Assembly: GCA_905221605.1 (NCBI GenBank)
Contig: CAJNDS010001115.1
Location: 1-33,997, forward strand
Direction: 5' to 3'
DNA length: 33,997 nt
DNA from: Symbiodinium natans
Taxonomy: Eukaryota > Sar > Dinophyceae > Suessiales > Symbiodiniaceae
Every line of letters begins with the position of its first letter. Position 1 is the first letter of the stretch. The notes beneath the pieces were generated by a model. It searched no databases. It saw nothing but the letters and a program-made list of their open reading frames with translations, and was not told the origin of the DNA. The translations under genes were made by a program, and so were the position numbers. Positions 14,936-22,975 of this stretch are shown here, in pieces.

Positions 14936-15248
14936 CCCTAAACCCTAACCCCTAACCCTAAACCCTGAACCGTAAACCTTGAACCCTAAACCCTAAACCC
15001 TAAACCCTAAACCCTAAACCCTAAACCCTAAACCCTAAACCCTAAACCCTAAACCCTAAACCCTAAACCCTAAACCCTAAACCCTAAACCCTAAACCCTA
15101 AACCCTAACCCCTAAAACCTAAACCCTAAACCCTAAACCCTAAACCCTAAACCCTAAACCCTAAACCCTAAACCCTAAACCCTAAACCCTAAACCCTAAA
15201 CCCTAAACCCTAAACCCTAAACCCTAAACCCTAAACCCTAAACCCTGA
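14936..15248 (-). repeat. Longest CCCTAAA block, about 44 heptamers
   Basis: Nearly perfect CCCTAAA over about 310 bp. If telomerase- or recombination-derived, it is the youngest or most recently expanded block here. Confidence 0.98.
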
Positions 15249-15274
15249 AACCCTCAGTTCCCAACCGGGCCCAG

Positions 15275-15320
15275 GTCTTCCCGACAATGCACGAACTGAA
15301 GACGCGGCAGGTGGCCCAGG
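15275..15320 (+). CDS. Candidate exon, unknown
   Basis: After AACCGGGCCCAG the frame reads VFPTMHELKTRQVAQ and ends G|GTAGGA. An alternative acceptor at 15256 opens another frame. The R-x-V-A-Q ending resembles K-I-R-E-V-A-Q at about 20881. Confidence 0.5.
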
Positions 15321-15385
15321 GTAGGACGGGTGGAAGCCCAGCACCAGGGCACTGTTTTGGGGGCGGGCTTTTGGGGTTTTTGGGG

Positions 15386-15480
15386 TTTGTTTAGGGTTTA
15401 GGGTTTAAGGTTTAGGGTTTAGGGTTTAGGGTTTAGGGTTTCAGGGTTTCAGGGTTTTAGGGGTTTAGGGTTTAGGGGTT
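15386..15480 (+). repeat. TTTAGGG block
   Basis: About twelve units with a few TTTCAGGG variants. Confidence 0.95.
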
Positions 15481-15532
15481 TCGGTGGTGTTTGGGACCCT
15501 TTCCGGTGTTGCTTACTTTGCCTTGTTGGAAG

Positions 15533-15562
15533 GTGTACCGAGTAGAAGCCGCAACCTCCATC
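15533..15562 (+). CDS. Weak candidate micro-exon
   Basis: After TTGCCTTGTTGGAAG the frame reads VYRVEAATSI and runs into CCTAAACCC. No clear donor. Confidence 0.3.
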
Positions 15563-15640
15563 CTAAACCCTAAACCCTAAACCCTAAACCCTAAACCCTA
15601 AACCCTAAACCCTAAACCCTAAACCCTAAACCCTAAACAT
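15563..15640 (-). repeat. CCCTAAA block
   Basis: About eleven perfect heptamers. Confidence 0.97.
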
Positions 15641-15698
15641 CTAAGTGCGGTGAGGCATTGGTGTTTCGGGTTGTTTGGGGCTCGGGCTGCTCTTCCAG

Positions 15699-15728
15699 AT
15701 CCCCGGTGGCGTGGATTTCTTGTATCTT
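15699..15728 (+). CDS. Weak candidate micro-exon
   Basis: After GGGCTGCTCTTCCAG the frame reads IPGGVDFLYL and ends CTT|GTGTGC. Confidence 0.4.
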
Positions 15729-15754
15729 GTGTGCTGCTAGTTCCAACTAACCCT

Positions 15755-16080
15755 AGACCCTAAACCCTAAACCCTAAACCCTAAACCCTAAACCCTAAAC
15801 CCTAAACCCTAAACCCTAAACTCTGAACCCTAAACCCGAAAAACCAATGCACGCAAATGCTTTGCGACAGTTCACACAGACCCCCAAACCTCCCCTAAAC
15901 CCTGAAAAAAAAACCCTAACTCCTAACACCTCCCCCTGCCCCCTAAACCCTAAACCCTAAACCCGAAAGCCTAAACCCTAAACCCTAAACCCCAAACCCC
16001 AAACCCCAAACCCCAAACCCTAAACCCTAAACCCTAAACCCTAAACCCTAAACCCCTAAACCCTAAACCCTAAACCCCTA
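15755..16080 (-). repeat. CCCTAAA blocks
   Basis: Runs at about 15760-15835 and 15943-16080 (CCCTAAA, CCCCAAA, CCCCTAAA), separated by a degenerate C-rich stretch without a recognised exon. Confidence 0.9.
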
Positions 16081-16238
16081 AATTTTAGAGTTGCGCTAAC
16101 TGCGCCAGTGAAGTTGGTATCCCTTTGGTTTGTCCCGAACTCTTTTTCCTTTCATATTTCTTCAGTTTACTTAAACCTCTTTTGTGTCCATAGGTTCAAG
16201 TTACTTAAGCTCCCTAAACCCTAAACCCTAAACCCTAG

Positions 16239-16583
16239 GACTCTTCGGACTCGTCGGACTCGTCGGACTCGTCGGACTCTTCGGACTCTTCGGACTCTTC
16301 GGACTCTTGGGACTCTTCGGACTCTTCGGACTCTTCGGACTCTTCGGACTCTTCGGACTCTTCGGACTCGTCGGACTCGTCGGACTCTTCGGACTCTTCG
16401 GACTCTTCGGACTCTTCGGACTCTTCGGACTCTTCGAACTCTTCGGACTCTTCGGACCACTCGGACCACTCGGACCACTCGGACCACTCGGACCACTCGG
16501 ACTCTTCGGACTCTTCGGACTCTTCGGACTCTTCGGACTCTTCGGACTCTTCGGACTCTTCGTCGAGCAATGACAGCGACTGA
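16239..16583 (+). CDS. Candidate terminal exon: Asp-Ser-Ser repeat tail
   Basis: Directly after CCCTAAACCCTAG, a repeat-derived acceptor, an open frame of 114 codons repeats Asp-Ser-Ser in 9-bp units (GAC TC(T/G) TCG), with five Asp-His-Ser units and single Trp and Asn substitutions. It ends S-S-S-N-D-S-D and TGA at 16581. The sequence after the stop is AT-rich and 3'UTR-like. Frequent TCT/TCG changes are synonymous in this frame. Such tails are acidic and phosphorylatable. The minus-strand readings (Glu-Glu-Ser, Ser-Pro-Lys, Arg-Arg-Val) are equally open, so strand is inferred from splice site and stop. Confidence 0.5.
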   Translation, partial: DSSDSSDSSDSSDSSDSSDSSDSWDSSDSSDSSDSSDSSDSSDSSDSSDSSDSSDSSDSSDSSDSSNSSDSSDHSDHSDHSDHSDHSDSSDSSDSSDSSDSSDSSDSSSSNDSD

Positions 16584-17640
16584 GCGCCGGAGTTGCTGCC
16601 TCTTTTTCTCCTGTTTGTATAATATATAATCGCTTCTTGTATATACATAAATACATGGATACCTATATACATCCTCCATCATTCTCACATCACATATGCA
16701 TGTTCATAACTCCTCACTGCTGTTTTTCCAATCTGTGAGCGATTTGAAGCGCTCGTTTTTAACGGCTGCCTTGAGTGGCGCCATTTAAAGCTGGTCTAGT
16801 GTATATATATATATACACATATATATATATATACATATATATAAAAAATTCATTATTTACTTTTCTTTCTACTCGCCTCATTTTTTCGTGAACCATTTGC
16901 ATGCTCGCCAAGCAGCAATCTTTTTTTCATGAAGTTCTTGCGATGTGGGAAGCTCTAACCTCCAAGTTCTGTGTTACATTGTTTAGGTGCTTTCTCGTAG
17001 GCTGTCTTTGTTTTCCTGAGGTTTGGATGGAATTTGTTGTTTTAGATCTTCCATGTGGGTTTGGGTTTTCTCACCTCGGAAGAACTTCTGGCGGGGCGCG
17101 GCCTTTTGAAGGAGTTCACGAATTTTGTGTTTAATCGCAAAAGTCATACTTAGTTCGTGAACTCCTTATTGGGTAAGCCAAGGGGGGAGTTACGCGGGCG
17201 GGACTTCGTCCCCGGATGCCGCAGTGTAACTCCTCTCTCGGAGGGTTCCGTTCTCTTGACCATGCCCAATTCCATTTAGGTGTTGCGTATATGTAGATGA
17301 AGTAGGCATGGTGTTAGTTTGTGTGAATTCGATAGTTGAAGACGAGGGAAGGGGTTAAAGGGAATTGGCGCATTTGAGAGCCATTTCACGGGCCTAACCC
17401 CTTTGCTCATCTTCTTCGTATGCCTTGTTCATCTAGTCGTAGCTCACGACTTTGAGTCATTGGTGAATTTAGATGAGCAAATGGGGTCGTTGACTACTGC
17501 GGGTCTGGCCCTTGAATCAGCCCCCCTGGGCCTGCGGGTCTGGCCCTTGAATCAGCCCCCCTGGGCTGTAGTGTGTTTGTTTAGTTTCTTTTCAAGGCTG
17601 CTTCTTTAGCGCCGTAAATATTTCAATTTTCCAATTTTAT
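16584..17640. other. Intergenic-like stretch without telomeric repeats
   Basis: AT-richer unique DNA with a (TA)n tract at 16802-16848, a 14-bp inverted repeat (17109-17122 with 17154-17167, AAGGAGTTCACGAA), an 8-bp pair GGAGTTAC/GTAACTCC (17186, 17226) and a 35-bp tandem duplication (17499-17568, CTGGCCCTTGAATCAGCC). A 77-codon plus frame at 16901-17134 has no supporting context. Confidence 0.6.
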
Positions 17641-17742
17641 AAGGCTGCCCTTTGAGCGCATTCCTTGCCGCAAGCGTGGCAACAAAAGGAGAGCGATCGT
17701 CGTGCGAGCGTGATTGGTTTCTGATGTGTGAGTGTGAGTGTG

Positions 17743-17757
17743 AGAGAGAGAGGGAGA

Positions 17758-17807
<50 letters not shown>

Positions 17808-17846
17808 CAGAGAGAGCGAGAGAGAGGGAGAGAGAGAGAGAGAGAC
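17743..17846 (+). repeat. (GA)n microsatellite
   Basis: About 100 bp of GAGAGA with a few interruptions. Confidence 0.95.
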
Positions 17847-18010
17847 CACGCCCGGTCTTCCACTGTTTCTCGCCCTCTCACTGCCTCCTCTTCATCTTTT
17901 TTTATCTTCGTCATGCACGCGTTTGTGGGGCTCGGGCTGGGGCTGGGGCTGGGGCTCCGGCTGGATTTGGGGTTGGGGTGGGCGGTATCTGGAGAGGGCG
18001 CTTTGTTTAA

Positions 18011-18917
18011 AATAAAACTTTTATAAAGCCAACACCAACTAGATATATATGCTATAATTGTGATGGTAACCCAACTATGACAGAGCAACCAGATTGGTAT
18101 AACTGCAGAAGCAAATTCACTAAAGCATATGAAGAATCTTTAATGCGCTCATTAATCAATAGTACTATTGTAGATGTTTCTAGAAAAGAAGGGTTAAGTT
18201 ACGATGAAATTGATGGAGCATTAAATAGGCAAATAAATAGTGAGGTCAATTGGAATGTTTTTTTAATTCTCTTGATATATTAGGGATAGACGAAATTTCA
18301 TTACAAAAAGCTCATAAAGATTTTGTAGCGATAATTACTGCTAGAATTAATGAGCAGACTAAACTTATAGCAATATTGCCAGATAGGAAAAAGGATACTG
18401 TAAAACAATTTCTAAAGAGCATTCCAGAAAACTTACTAGCAACAAAAAAACTGCTTGCACGGACATGTGTGATGGATATATACATGCTATTTTAGAAGCA
18501 TTAGGAGATAACGTAAAAGTTGTCGTTGATAGATTTCATGTTGCTAAAAAATATAGAGAATGTGTTGATACTTTATGCAAAAAAGAACTAAAAAGACTTA
18601 AGCAAGAATTAACTGACGATGAATATACAGATTTAAAAGGAGCAATGTGGGCGCTGAGAAAACAGGAAGAAAAATTATCCAATGAGGAAAATCTGGTCCT
18701 TAAAAATCTTTTCAACCATTCCCCAGCTATTCAAGAAGCATATAAATTACACAATGAGTTGACTAATATATTCAACACTAACCGCACTAAAAAACATGCT
18801 GATAAAGCTAGAAAATGGGTTAAAAAAGCTACAAAGAGCCCACTTATTTGTTTTGATAAATTTATTTCAACTTTAACATATTATTGGAATGAAATTTCAA
18901 GTTATTTTCACAGAACC
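18011..18917 (+). pseudogene. Truncated, frameshifted ISL3-family transposase
   Basis: AT-rich (unlike its surroundings) and bacterial in style. In order: a zinc-binding-like start (C-Y-N-C-D), a helix-turn-helix region (DVSRKEGLSYDEIDGALNRQ), the first catalytic Asp in LGIDEISLQKAHKDFVAI, the second in VVVDRFHVAKKYRE, and a helical insert ending TYYWNEISSYFHR. It breaks off before the third catalytic residue (Glu) of the family. Two frameshifts lie at homopolymers: T7 near 18259 and A7 near 18445. No start codon or terminal inverted repeats seen. It is a dead fragment of a bacterial insertion sequence. Confidence 0.85.
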
Positions 18918-18957
18918 GGTCCGAAGGACGGTAATCTCACAGAGCAGTGAAGCTGCA

Positions 18958-19090
18958 CCTTTGGGAGGGAGCATGTGGGAAGGGGGGAGGGGCATCTGGG
19001 AGGGGCGGGCAGCTGGAGAGGGGGCATCTGGGAGGAGGGCATCTGGGAAGGGGGGCATCTGGGAGGGAGGCATCTGCGAGGGTGGTAGGG
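18958..19090 (+). repeat. GGGCATCTGGGAGG minisatellite
   Basis: About eight imperfect 13-16-bp units beginning about 40 bp after the transposase break. Confidence 0.85.
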
Positions 19091-19091
19091 C

Positions 19092-19092
<1 letters not shown>

Positions 19093-19125
<33 letters not shown>
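19093..19125 (-). repeat. 33-nt poly-T (poly-A on minus)
   Basis: On the minus strand it reads AAATTAAAT followed by 33 A, like the tail of a retroposed transcript whose body would lie at 19126-19260. No coding sequence recognised there. Confidence 0.85.
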
Positions 19126-19127
<2 letters not shown>

Positions 19128-19282
19128 TTAATTTCACACAAACAATAGCACGATAAAACCTATTTTTAACGATCTAAAAGTTGAAGGACAGCCCCATGTG
19201 ACATCGACGGACCCCTTTAATGCAGGGGGACATCCTAGAGACGCTGTTATCAAAAGACACTCCTCCAATGCTCTAGTGGCGA

Positions 19283-19365
19283 GCCCTAAGCCCTAATCCC
19301 TAAACCCTAAACCCCAAACCCAAAACCCTAAACCATAAGCCCTAAATCCTAAACCCTAAACCCTC
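19283..19365 (-). repeat. CCCTAAA block
   Basis: Degenerate heptamers; telomeric repeats resume here after a 3-kb absence. Confidence 0.9.
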
Positions 19366-19386
19366 CTTCCCCCCCCCCTTCCGGAG

Positions 19387-19470
19387 GTGGGCCGACTCGG
19401 GGGAGCCCCGATCCGCCTGGAGGCCGACGCCCTCTCGGTGGGGAAGGGCGACTTCGCCGCGCGGCATGAG
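19387..19470 (+). CDS. Candidate exon: IPT/TIG-like, first half
   Basis: After CTTCCGGAG the frame reads VGRLGGAPIRLEADALSVGK then G-D-F-A-A-R-H-E. Spacing of L-G-G-x-P-I-x-L and G-x-F matches the IPT opening. The donor is GAG|GCTGGG (GC type), phase 0; GG|GTGTAGG at 19476 is the alternative. It joins in phase 0 to 19719. Confidence 0.6.
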
Positions 19471-19477
19471 GCTGGGT

Positions 19478-19545
19478 GTAGGGTTTGGGGTTTAGGGCTT
19501 TTGGGGTTCAGGGTTTAGGGTTTGGGGTTTGGGGTTTAGGTTAGG
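19478..19545 (+). repeat. TTTAGGG/TTTGGGG block
   Basis: Begins within 10 bp of the exon end. Confidence 0.9.
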
Positions 19546-19568
19546 GAGTTTGTGGTTTTCGATTTGGG

Positions 19569-19674
19569 TGTTTCCGAAAGTAGGGGTACCCTTTTCAGGG
19601 GTCCCTGTAAGGGGATTCTCTTCTATTTGGGCTAAAAGAGGAGGGGTTTCCCCATGTTGGGAAATACCCATGTG
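19569..19674 (+). mobile_element. MITE-like element, family M6, copy 3
   Basis: TTTCCGAAAGTAGGGGTACCC ... AAGGGGATTCTCTTCTATTTGG ... GGGGTTTCCCCATGTTGGGAAA. Confidence 0.75.
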
Positions 19675-19718
19675 CACCCACTTAGGAAGTCCCTCTCTTG
19701 GGTAGATGTACCTGCCAG

Positions 19719-19778
19719 GTGCTTGTGGACGGCGTGCCCTGCGTCGTCCAGGTCCGCCCACGGCACCTAGCAAGATTG
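19719..19778 (+). CDS. Candidate exon: IPT/TIG-like, second half
   Basis: After GTACCTGCCAG the frame reads VLVDGVPCVVQVRPRHLARL. V-x-V-D-G-x-P-C-x-V parallels V-L-I-G-G-K-P-C-H-I at 2488. The donor is TTG|GCTTTTAGGG (GC type). TTTAGGG repeats follow. Confidence 0.65.
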
Positions 19779-19785
19779 GCTTTTA

Positions 19786-19850
19786 GGGTTTACAGTAGGG
19801 TTTAGGGTTTAGGGTTAAGGGTTTAGGGTTTGAGGTTTGGGGTTTAGGGC
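19786..19850 (+). repeat. TTTAGGG block
   Basis: Degenerate heptamers at the presumed intron start. Confidence 0.85.
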
Positions 19851-19889
19851 TTCGGGTTAACTAACCTTCGTCTACAACCCATCTCCAAG

Positions 19890-19923
19890 TAACCCATGTT
19901 CCGCGGCAAAATCCCCCAAGCCG
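19890..19923 (+). CDS. Weak candidate exon
   Basis: After CTACAACCCATCTCCAAG and one base the frame reads NPCSAAKSPKP and ends CCG|GTTCAG. The frame is also open upstream (T-F-V-Y-N-P-S-P-S). Confidence 0.3.
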
Positions 19924-19975
19924 GTTCAGGGTCTTAATCTGGGGTTTAGGGATGACGGTTACAGGGAAACCTTCA

Positions 19976-20106
19976 ACCCCGAAACCCTACCCCCCAAACC
20001 CTAAACCCCAAACCCTAAACCCCAAAACCCTAAACCCCAAACCCTAAACCCCAAACCCCAAACCCTAAACCCAAAACCCGAAACCCCAAACCCTAACCCT
20101 CTAAAC
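19976..20106 (-). repeat. CCCTAAA/CCCCAAA block
   Basis: About eighteen heptamers, two variants intermixed. Confidence 0.93.
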
Positions 20107-20132
20107 CCCTACTGGAGAGCCGAGTTTGCCAG

Positions 20133-20180
20133 GACATGGTCCGCAAGAACAACAACCAGGCCGGGGCCAGGGCTCCGCGT
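20133..20180 (+). CDS. Candidate exon, basic
   Basis: After CCGAGTTTGCCAG the frame reads DMVRKNNNQAGARAPR and may end at CAG|GCCGGG or CGGG|GTGTGG. CCCTAAA left, TTTAGGG right. Confidence 0.45.
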
Positions 20181-20192
20181 CGCGGGGTGTGG

Positions 20193-20295
20193 CGTTTAGG
20201 GTTTACGGTTTAAGGTTTAGGGGGTTTAGGGGGTTTAGGGGCTGTAGGGTTTAGGGGTTTAGGGGTTTAGGGTTTAGAGGTTAAGGGGTTTAGGG
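20193..20295 (+). repeat. TTTAGGG/TTTAGGGG block
   Basis: Variable TTTAGGG, TTTAGGGGG and TTTAGGGG units. Confidence 0.9.
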
Positions 20296-20347
20296 TGCGT
20301 GTTGTTTCCTAGGCACACCCCCCCCCCCCCACGTCCGCACTCTTCAG

Positions 20348-20373
20348 CTGTCGAGATGCTGTGGGGGCTCAGG
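20348..20373 (+). CDS. Weak candidate micro-exon
   Basis: After GTCCGCACTCTTCAG and two bases the frame reads VEMLWGLR and ends AGG|GTTGGG. All three frames are open nearby. Confidence 0.3.
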
Positions 20374-20420
20374 GTTGGGGGCTTCCTCGGCTTCTCAAGG
20401 GGCTCTGGCGTGGACTACTA

Positions 20421-20521
20421 AGCATGTACCCTTGGGTTTGGTGACCCTGTTAAACGACCCGAACATAAGGGCCATATCGGGAGAGCATCACGGGAAACCT
20501 TTTAGGGCTACATCCTTAAGT
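20421..20521 (-). mobile_element. Diverged M2 copy, reversed
   Basis: The reverse complement reads CTTAAGGATGTAGCCCTAAA ... TCTCCCGATATGGCCCTTAT, resembling the M2 core. Confidence 0.5.
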
Positions 20522-20552
20522 TTTAGGGTTTAGGGTTTAGGGTTTTGGGTCT

Positions 20553-20671
20553 GTACTTGGAGGTTCAGGGCCCCAGTTAGAACTGCACAGACCACGGACT
20601 TGGGGGACTTGGGGGCCTTGAAAAGTGCAGTTTTGATTGCGGTTGTAAGTACCCGTGAACCTCCCAGTAGG
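20553..20671 (+). mobile_element. MITE-like element, family M3, copy 3
   Basis: GTACTTGGAGGTTCAGGG and GTGAACCTCCCAGTAGG are terminal inverted repeats; the inner TAAGTACC matches the copy at 3045-3270. Confidence 0.75.
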
Positions 20672-20689
20672 GTTTCGGCTTAGGCCCCC

Positions 20690-20800
20690 CCCAAGCCCCG
20701 AGCCCTAAGCCCCAAGCCCTAAGCCCTAAGCCCTAAGCCCTAAGCCCCTAAGCCCTAAGCCCTAAACCCTAAACCCTAAACCCTAAACCCTAAACCCTAC
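20690..20800 (-). repeat. CCCTAAG then CCCTAAA block
   Basis: A CCCTAAG/CCCCAAG run (to about 20762) changes to CCCTAAA before the exon. Confidence 0.93.
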
Positions 20801-20811
20801 CGAGCACCGAG

Positions 20812-20920
20812 GTCATCACTTGCATACCAGCTCCCGTCTCCGAGCGCTCGCCAACCTGGCCGAGGCCAGCGAGTTGTGAAGATCCGGGAGGTGGCCCAGA
20901 AAATCCTATGGAACCCTGCC
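20812..20920 (+). CDS. Candidate exon(s), IPT-like
   Basis: After CGAGCACCGAG the frame reads VITCIPAPVSERSPTWPRPA. Preceded by S-T-E it matches the S-x-T-x-(I/V)-x-C-x-x-P end of IPT domains. A second frame from GAGGCCAG (about 20868) reads RVVKIREVAQ. Possibly two overlapping solutions; the true borders are unresolved. Confidence 0.45.
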
Positions 20921-20924
20921 TGTT

Positions 20925-20992
20925 TCTTAGGGTTTTGAGGGGTTTAGGGTTTAGGGTTCAGGGTTTAGGGTTTAGGGTTCAGGGTTGTTGCC
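20925..20992 (+). repeat. TTTAGGG block
   Basis: Short run following the exon. Confidence 0.9.
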
Positions 20993-21090
20993 CTTAAAAT
21001 TCCTACAGAGCCCTGTTTTTAGGTTTTTTGAGGGGTTTAGGGTCTAGGGTTGGGGATTAGGCTTGGAGTCGATACCTGAGTAGCCCCAAG

Positions 21091-21125
21091 ATCGCCCCAC
21101 CCTCACCGCCAGCGTGCGGGAGAGG
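21091..21125 (+). CDS. Weak candidate micro-exon
   Basis: After GTAGCCCCAAG and two bases the frame reads RPTLTASVRER and ends AGG|GTCAGT. Confidence 0.35.
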
Positions 21126-21136
21126 GTCAGTTCTAG

Positions 21137-21176
21137 AGGGTTTAGGGTTTAGGGTTTAGGGTTTAGGGTTTAGGGT
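21137..21176 (+). repeat. TTTAGGG block
   Basis: Five heptamers. Confidence 0.95.
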
Positions 21177-21224
21177 GGGTCCAGGTCGCGGCTGCAGAGG
21201 GCCAGTTCTGACTGATCCAGCACA

Positions 21225-21366
21225 TCGTTCTTGCATCTTCCTGGTGTATTCAACTGCTGAACGCTGGCCCGCTCCCCCAACGCACCTCCGCAAGAGCTGC
21301 ACCAGATTCTTAGGCCATCCACAAGGGAATCCTCATCTCGTGACCTTTGTCCTCCGAAAACACATC
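21225..21366 (+). CDS. Candidate exon, unknown
   Basis: After TGACTGATCCAG an open frame of about 47 codons reads AHRSCIFLVYSTAERWPAPP, THLRKSCTRFLGHPQGNPHL and V-T-F-V-L-R-K-H. A second frame is open for the first two thirds. It runs directly into CCCTAAA repeats without a clear donor. Confidence 0.4.
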
Positions 21367-21556
21367 CTAAACCCTAATGAACTGACCCAAAACCCTGTAA
21401 ACCTTCAACCGGACCCTAAACCCTAAACCCTAAACCCTAAGCCCTGAACCCTAAACCCTAAACCCTAAACCCTGAACCCTGAACCCTGAACCCTGAACCG
21501 AAACCCTAAACCTAGGCCCTAAACCCTAAACCCCAAGCCCTAAACCCTAAACCCTG
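21367..21556 (-). repeat. CCCTAAA/CCCTGAA block
   Basis: About 24 heptamers; a CCCTGAA sub-run at 21471-21500. Confidence 0.93.
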
Positions 21557-21589
21557 AACCAGACTCTGAAGGCGTTTGGCTCCTGGTAG

Positions 21590-21627
21590 CTGGGCCACGG
21601 CGACTCGGTGGCAGCGTTGAAGGAGCG
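21590..21627 (+). CDS. Candidate micro-exon
   Basis: After GCTCCTGGTAG the frame reads LGHGDSVAALKE and ends CG|GCTTAACCC, a GC donor made from the repeat. The minus strand is also open. Confidence 0.4.
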
Positions 21628-21639
21628 GCTTAACCCTGA

Positions 21640-21762
21640 ACCCCCTGAACCCTGAACCCTCAACCCTCAACCCTACACCCTACACCCTACACCCTGCACC
21701 CTACACCCTACACCCTACGCCCTACGCCCTACGCCCTACACCCTACGCCCTACATCCCAAAA
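21640..21762 (-). repeat. CCCTACA/CCCTACG variant block
   Basis: CCCTGAA and CCCTCAA lead into a CCCTACA run and then CCCTACG. Another example of local variant spread. Confidence 0.93.
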
Positions 21763-21811
21763 CGCTCCAAGAGTTCAGGGGTTTGCTTTGACCGATTAGG
21801 GCTAGGCTGAT

Positions 21812-21914
21812 CCCCTCCCCCCCTAATATTTTTCCTCCCTCCCTGCCCCTAACATAAAATGCTCCCGTTAACGTTATGTTAAAGTGTATGGGGTGGTATT
21901 TAATATTAGGGGGT
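21812..21914 (+). mobile_element. Foldback element with nested inverted repeats
   Basis: CCCCCCCCTAATATT pairs with AATATTAGGGGG; inside, TAACATAA pairs with TTATGTTA around CTCCCGTTAACG. A further TTAATATTAGGGGG lies at about 21928. Likely MITE. Confidence 0.65.
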
Positions 21915-22007
21915 GCGGGGGGGGGCTTAATATTAGGGGGAGGAGATTAGGATTAAGGGCGGCCTAGGGCGAAGAGCCTAACAAGTCGCGGAAGCTCCAT
22001 CACTCAG

Positions 22008-22345
22008 ATGGTGGCCGCTCAACTTGTGTTTTGTGAAGCTGATGGTGTCCACAAGTTGGCGGGGGGGGCGGGGGGGCGGGGGGCTGGGCTTGGCGCGATA
22101 GTGCGAAATCGTGCGAAGGCACAGGCGTGCGTTCTCAACGCACTTGCAAGCATTTTGGGCGCAGCAGGAAGTCTTGCTACCAGCAGCCGTTTCACAACGC
22201 GCACGTGCAGAAACCTGGTATCGGAAGCAATCTTGTCGTGCATCTCTGCAACCGGGGAACGTGCTTTAAAGGCACACGCCAACCGCTTTTTTGGGATCAC
22301 GTCGGTTTTCTGCCGCGCGGCTCTAAGCCCTACACCCGCACGAAC
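22008..22345 (+). CDS. Possible coding segment, unknown
   Basis: Open on plus for 127 codons, including AQACVLNALASILGAAGSLA and RNLVSEAILSCISATGERAL. It contains a GGGGGGGCGGGG stretch unlike coding sequence, and two other frames are open (one plus, one minus). It may be an exon starting after GTGCGAAG (about 22118). No homology recognised. Confidence 0.35.
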
Positions 22346-22371
22346 ACCCTCGACCATATGCCTTAGTCTAC

Positions 22372-22467
22372 GGGTTCTTGGTAGGGAATGAAGGAATTAG
22401 GTACCTTATATCCCCGCATAGATACCGCTGAAGGCACCTAAGTTCCTCATTCCCTACTGAGATCCAG
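22372..22467 (+). mobile_element. MITE-like element, family M1, copy 2
   Basis: GGGTTCTTGGTAGGGAATGA ... CCTCATTCCCTACTGAGATCC, about 96 bp, same ends as 4821-4925. Confidence 0.8.
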
Positions 22468-22487
22468 TAAGCTGCAGCTACGCGCCC

Positions 22488-22746
22488 AAAACCCCAAACC
22501 CCAAACCCCAAGCCCCAAGCCTCAAAGCCCCAAATCCCAAACCCCAAACCCCACACCAAAAACCCCAAACCCCAAACCCCAAACCCCAAACCCCAAACCC
22601 CAAACCCCAAGCTCCAAGCCCCAAGCCCCAAGCCCCAAGCCCCAAGCCCCAAGCCCCAAGCCCCAAGCCCCAAGCCCCAAACCCCAAACCCCAAACCCGA
22701 AACCCCAAACCCCAAACCCCAAACCCCAAACTCCAAACCCCAAACC
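22488..22746 (-). repeat. CCCCAAA/CCCCAAG variant block
   Basis: About 36 heptamers. CCCCAAG occupies the middle (22614-22680) and CCCCAAA both sides. Minus-strand frames read Gly-Leu-Trp-Phe repeats, which are not genes. Confidence 0.95.
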
Positions 22747-22867
22747 CTAAGAGCTCGAGCCTAGGCCTGGTTGCGCTCCGAGCGGATTGGCCCCGCACCA
22801 GGGACCCCCCCCCCCCCCCTTCCCCCCCCTTCAGCGGCTCCTTGTGGGATTTTTGGTTTGGCGCTTA

Positions 22868-22975
22868 TGGTTTAGGGTTTAGGGTTTAGGAGGGGGGGCT
22901 TAGGGTTTGGGGTTTAGGGTTTGAGGTTTGGGGTTTAGGAGGGGGGGCTTTAAACTTTAGGGTTTAGAGGTTTTT
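22868..22975 (+). repeat. Degenerate TTTAGGG block with a duplicated AGGAGGGGGGG unit
   Basis: A TTTAGGAGGGGGGGCTT segment occurs twice (about 22884 and 22935). A poly-C run lies upstream (22805-22828). Confidence 0.8.

Noticed and set aside
16221-16688. Minus-strand Arg-Arg-Val, Ser-Pro-Lys and Glu-Glu-Ser repeats
   Set aside because: Same 9-bp repeat as the plus Asp-Ser-Ser frame. Plus has an acceptor, a unique end and a stop, so it is preferred, though not proven.
17186-17233. tRNA gene
   Set aside because: No acceptor-length stem, no T-loop consensus and no cloverleaf that I can draw.
17606-18088. Arg-Glu or Ser-Leu repeat proteins over the GA microsatellite
   Set aside because: Direct translation of (GA)n; same for the CT-rich region at 28792-29159.
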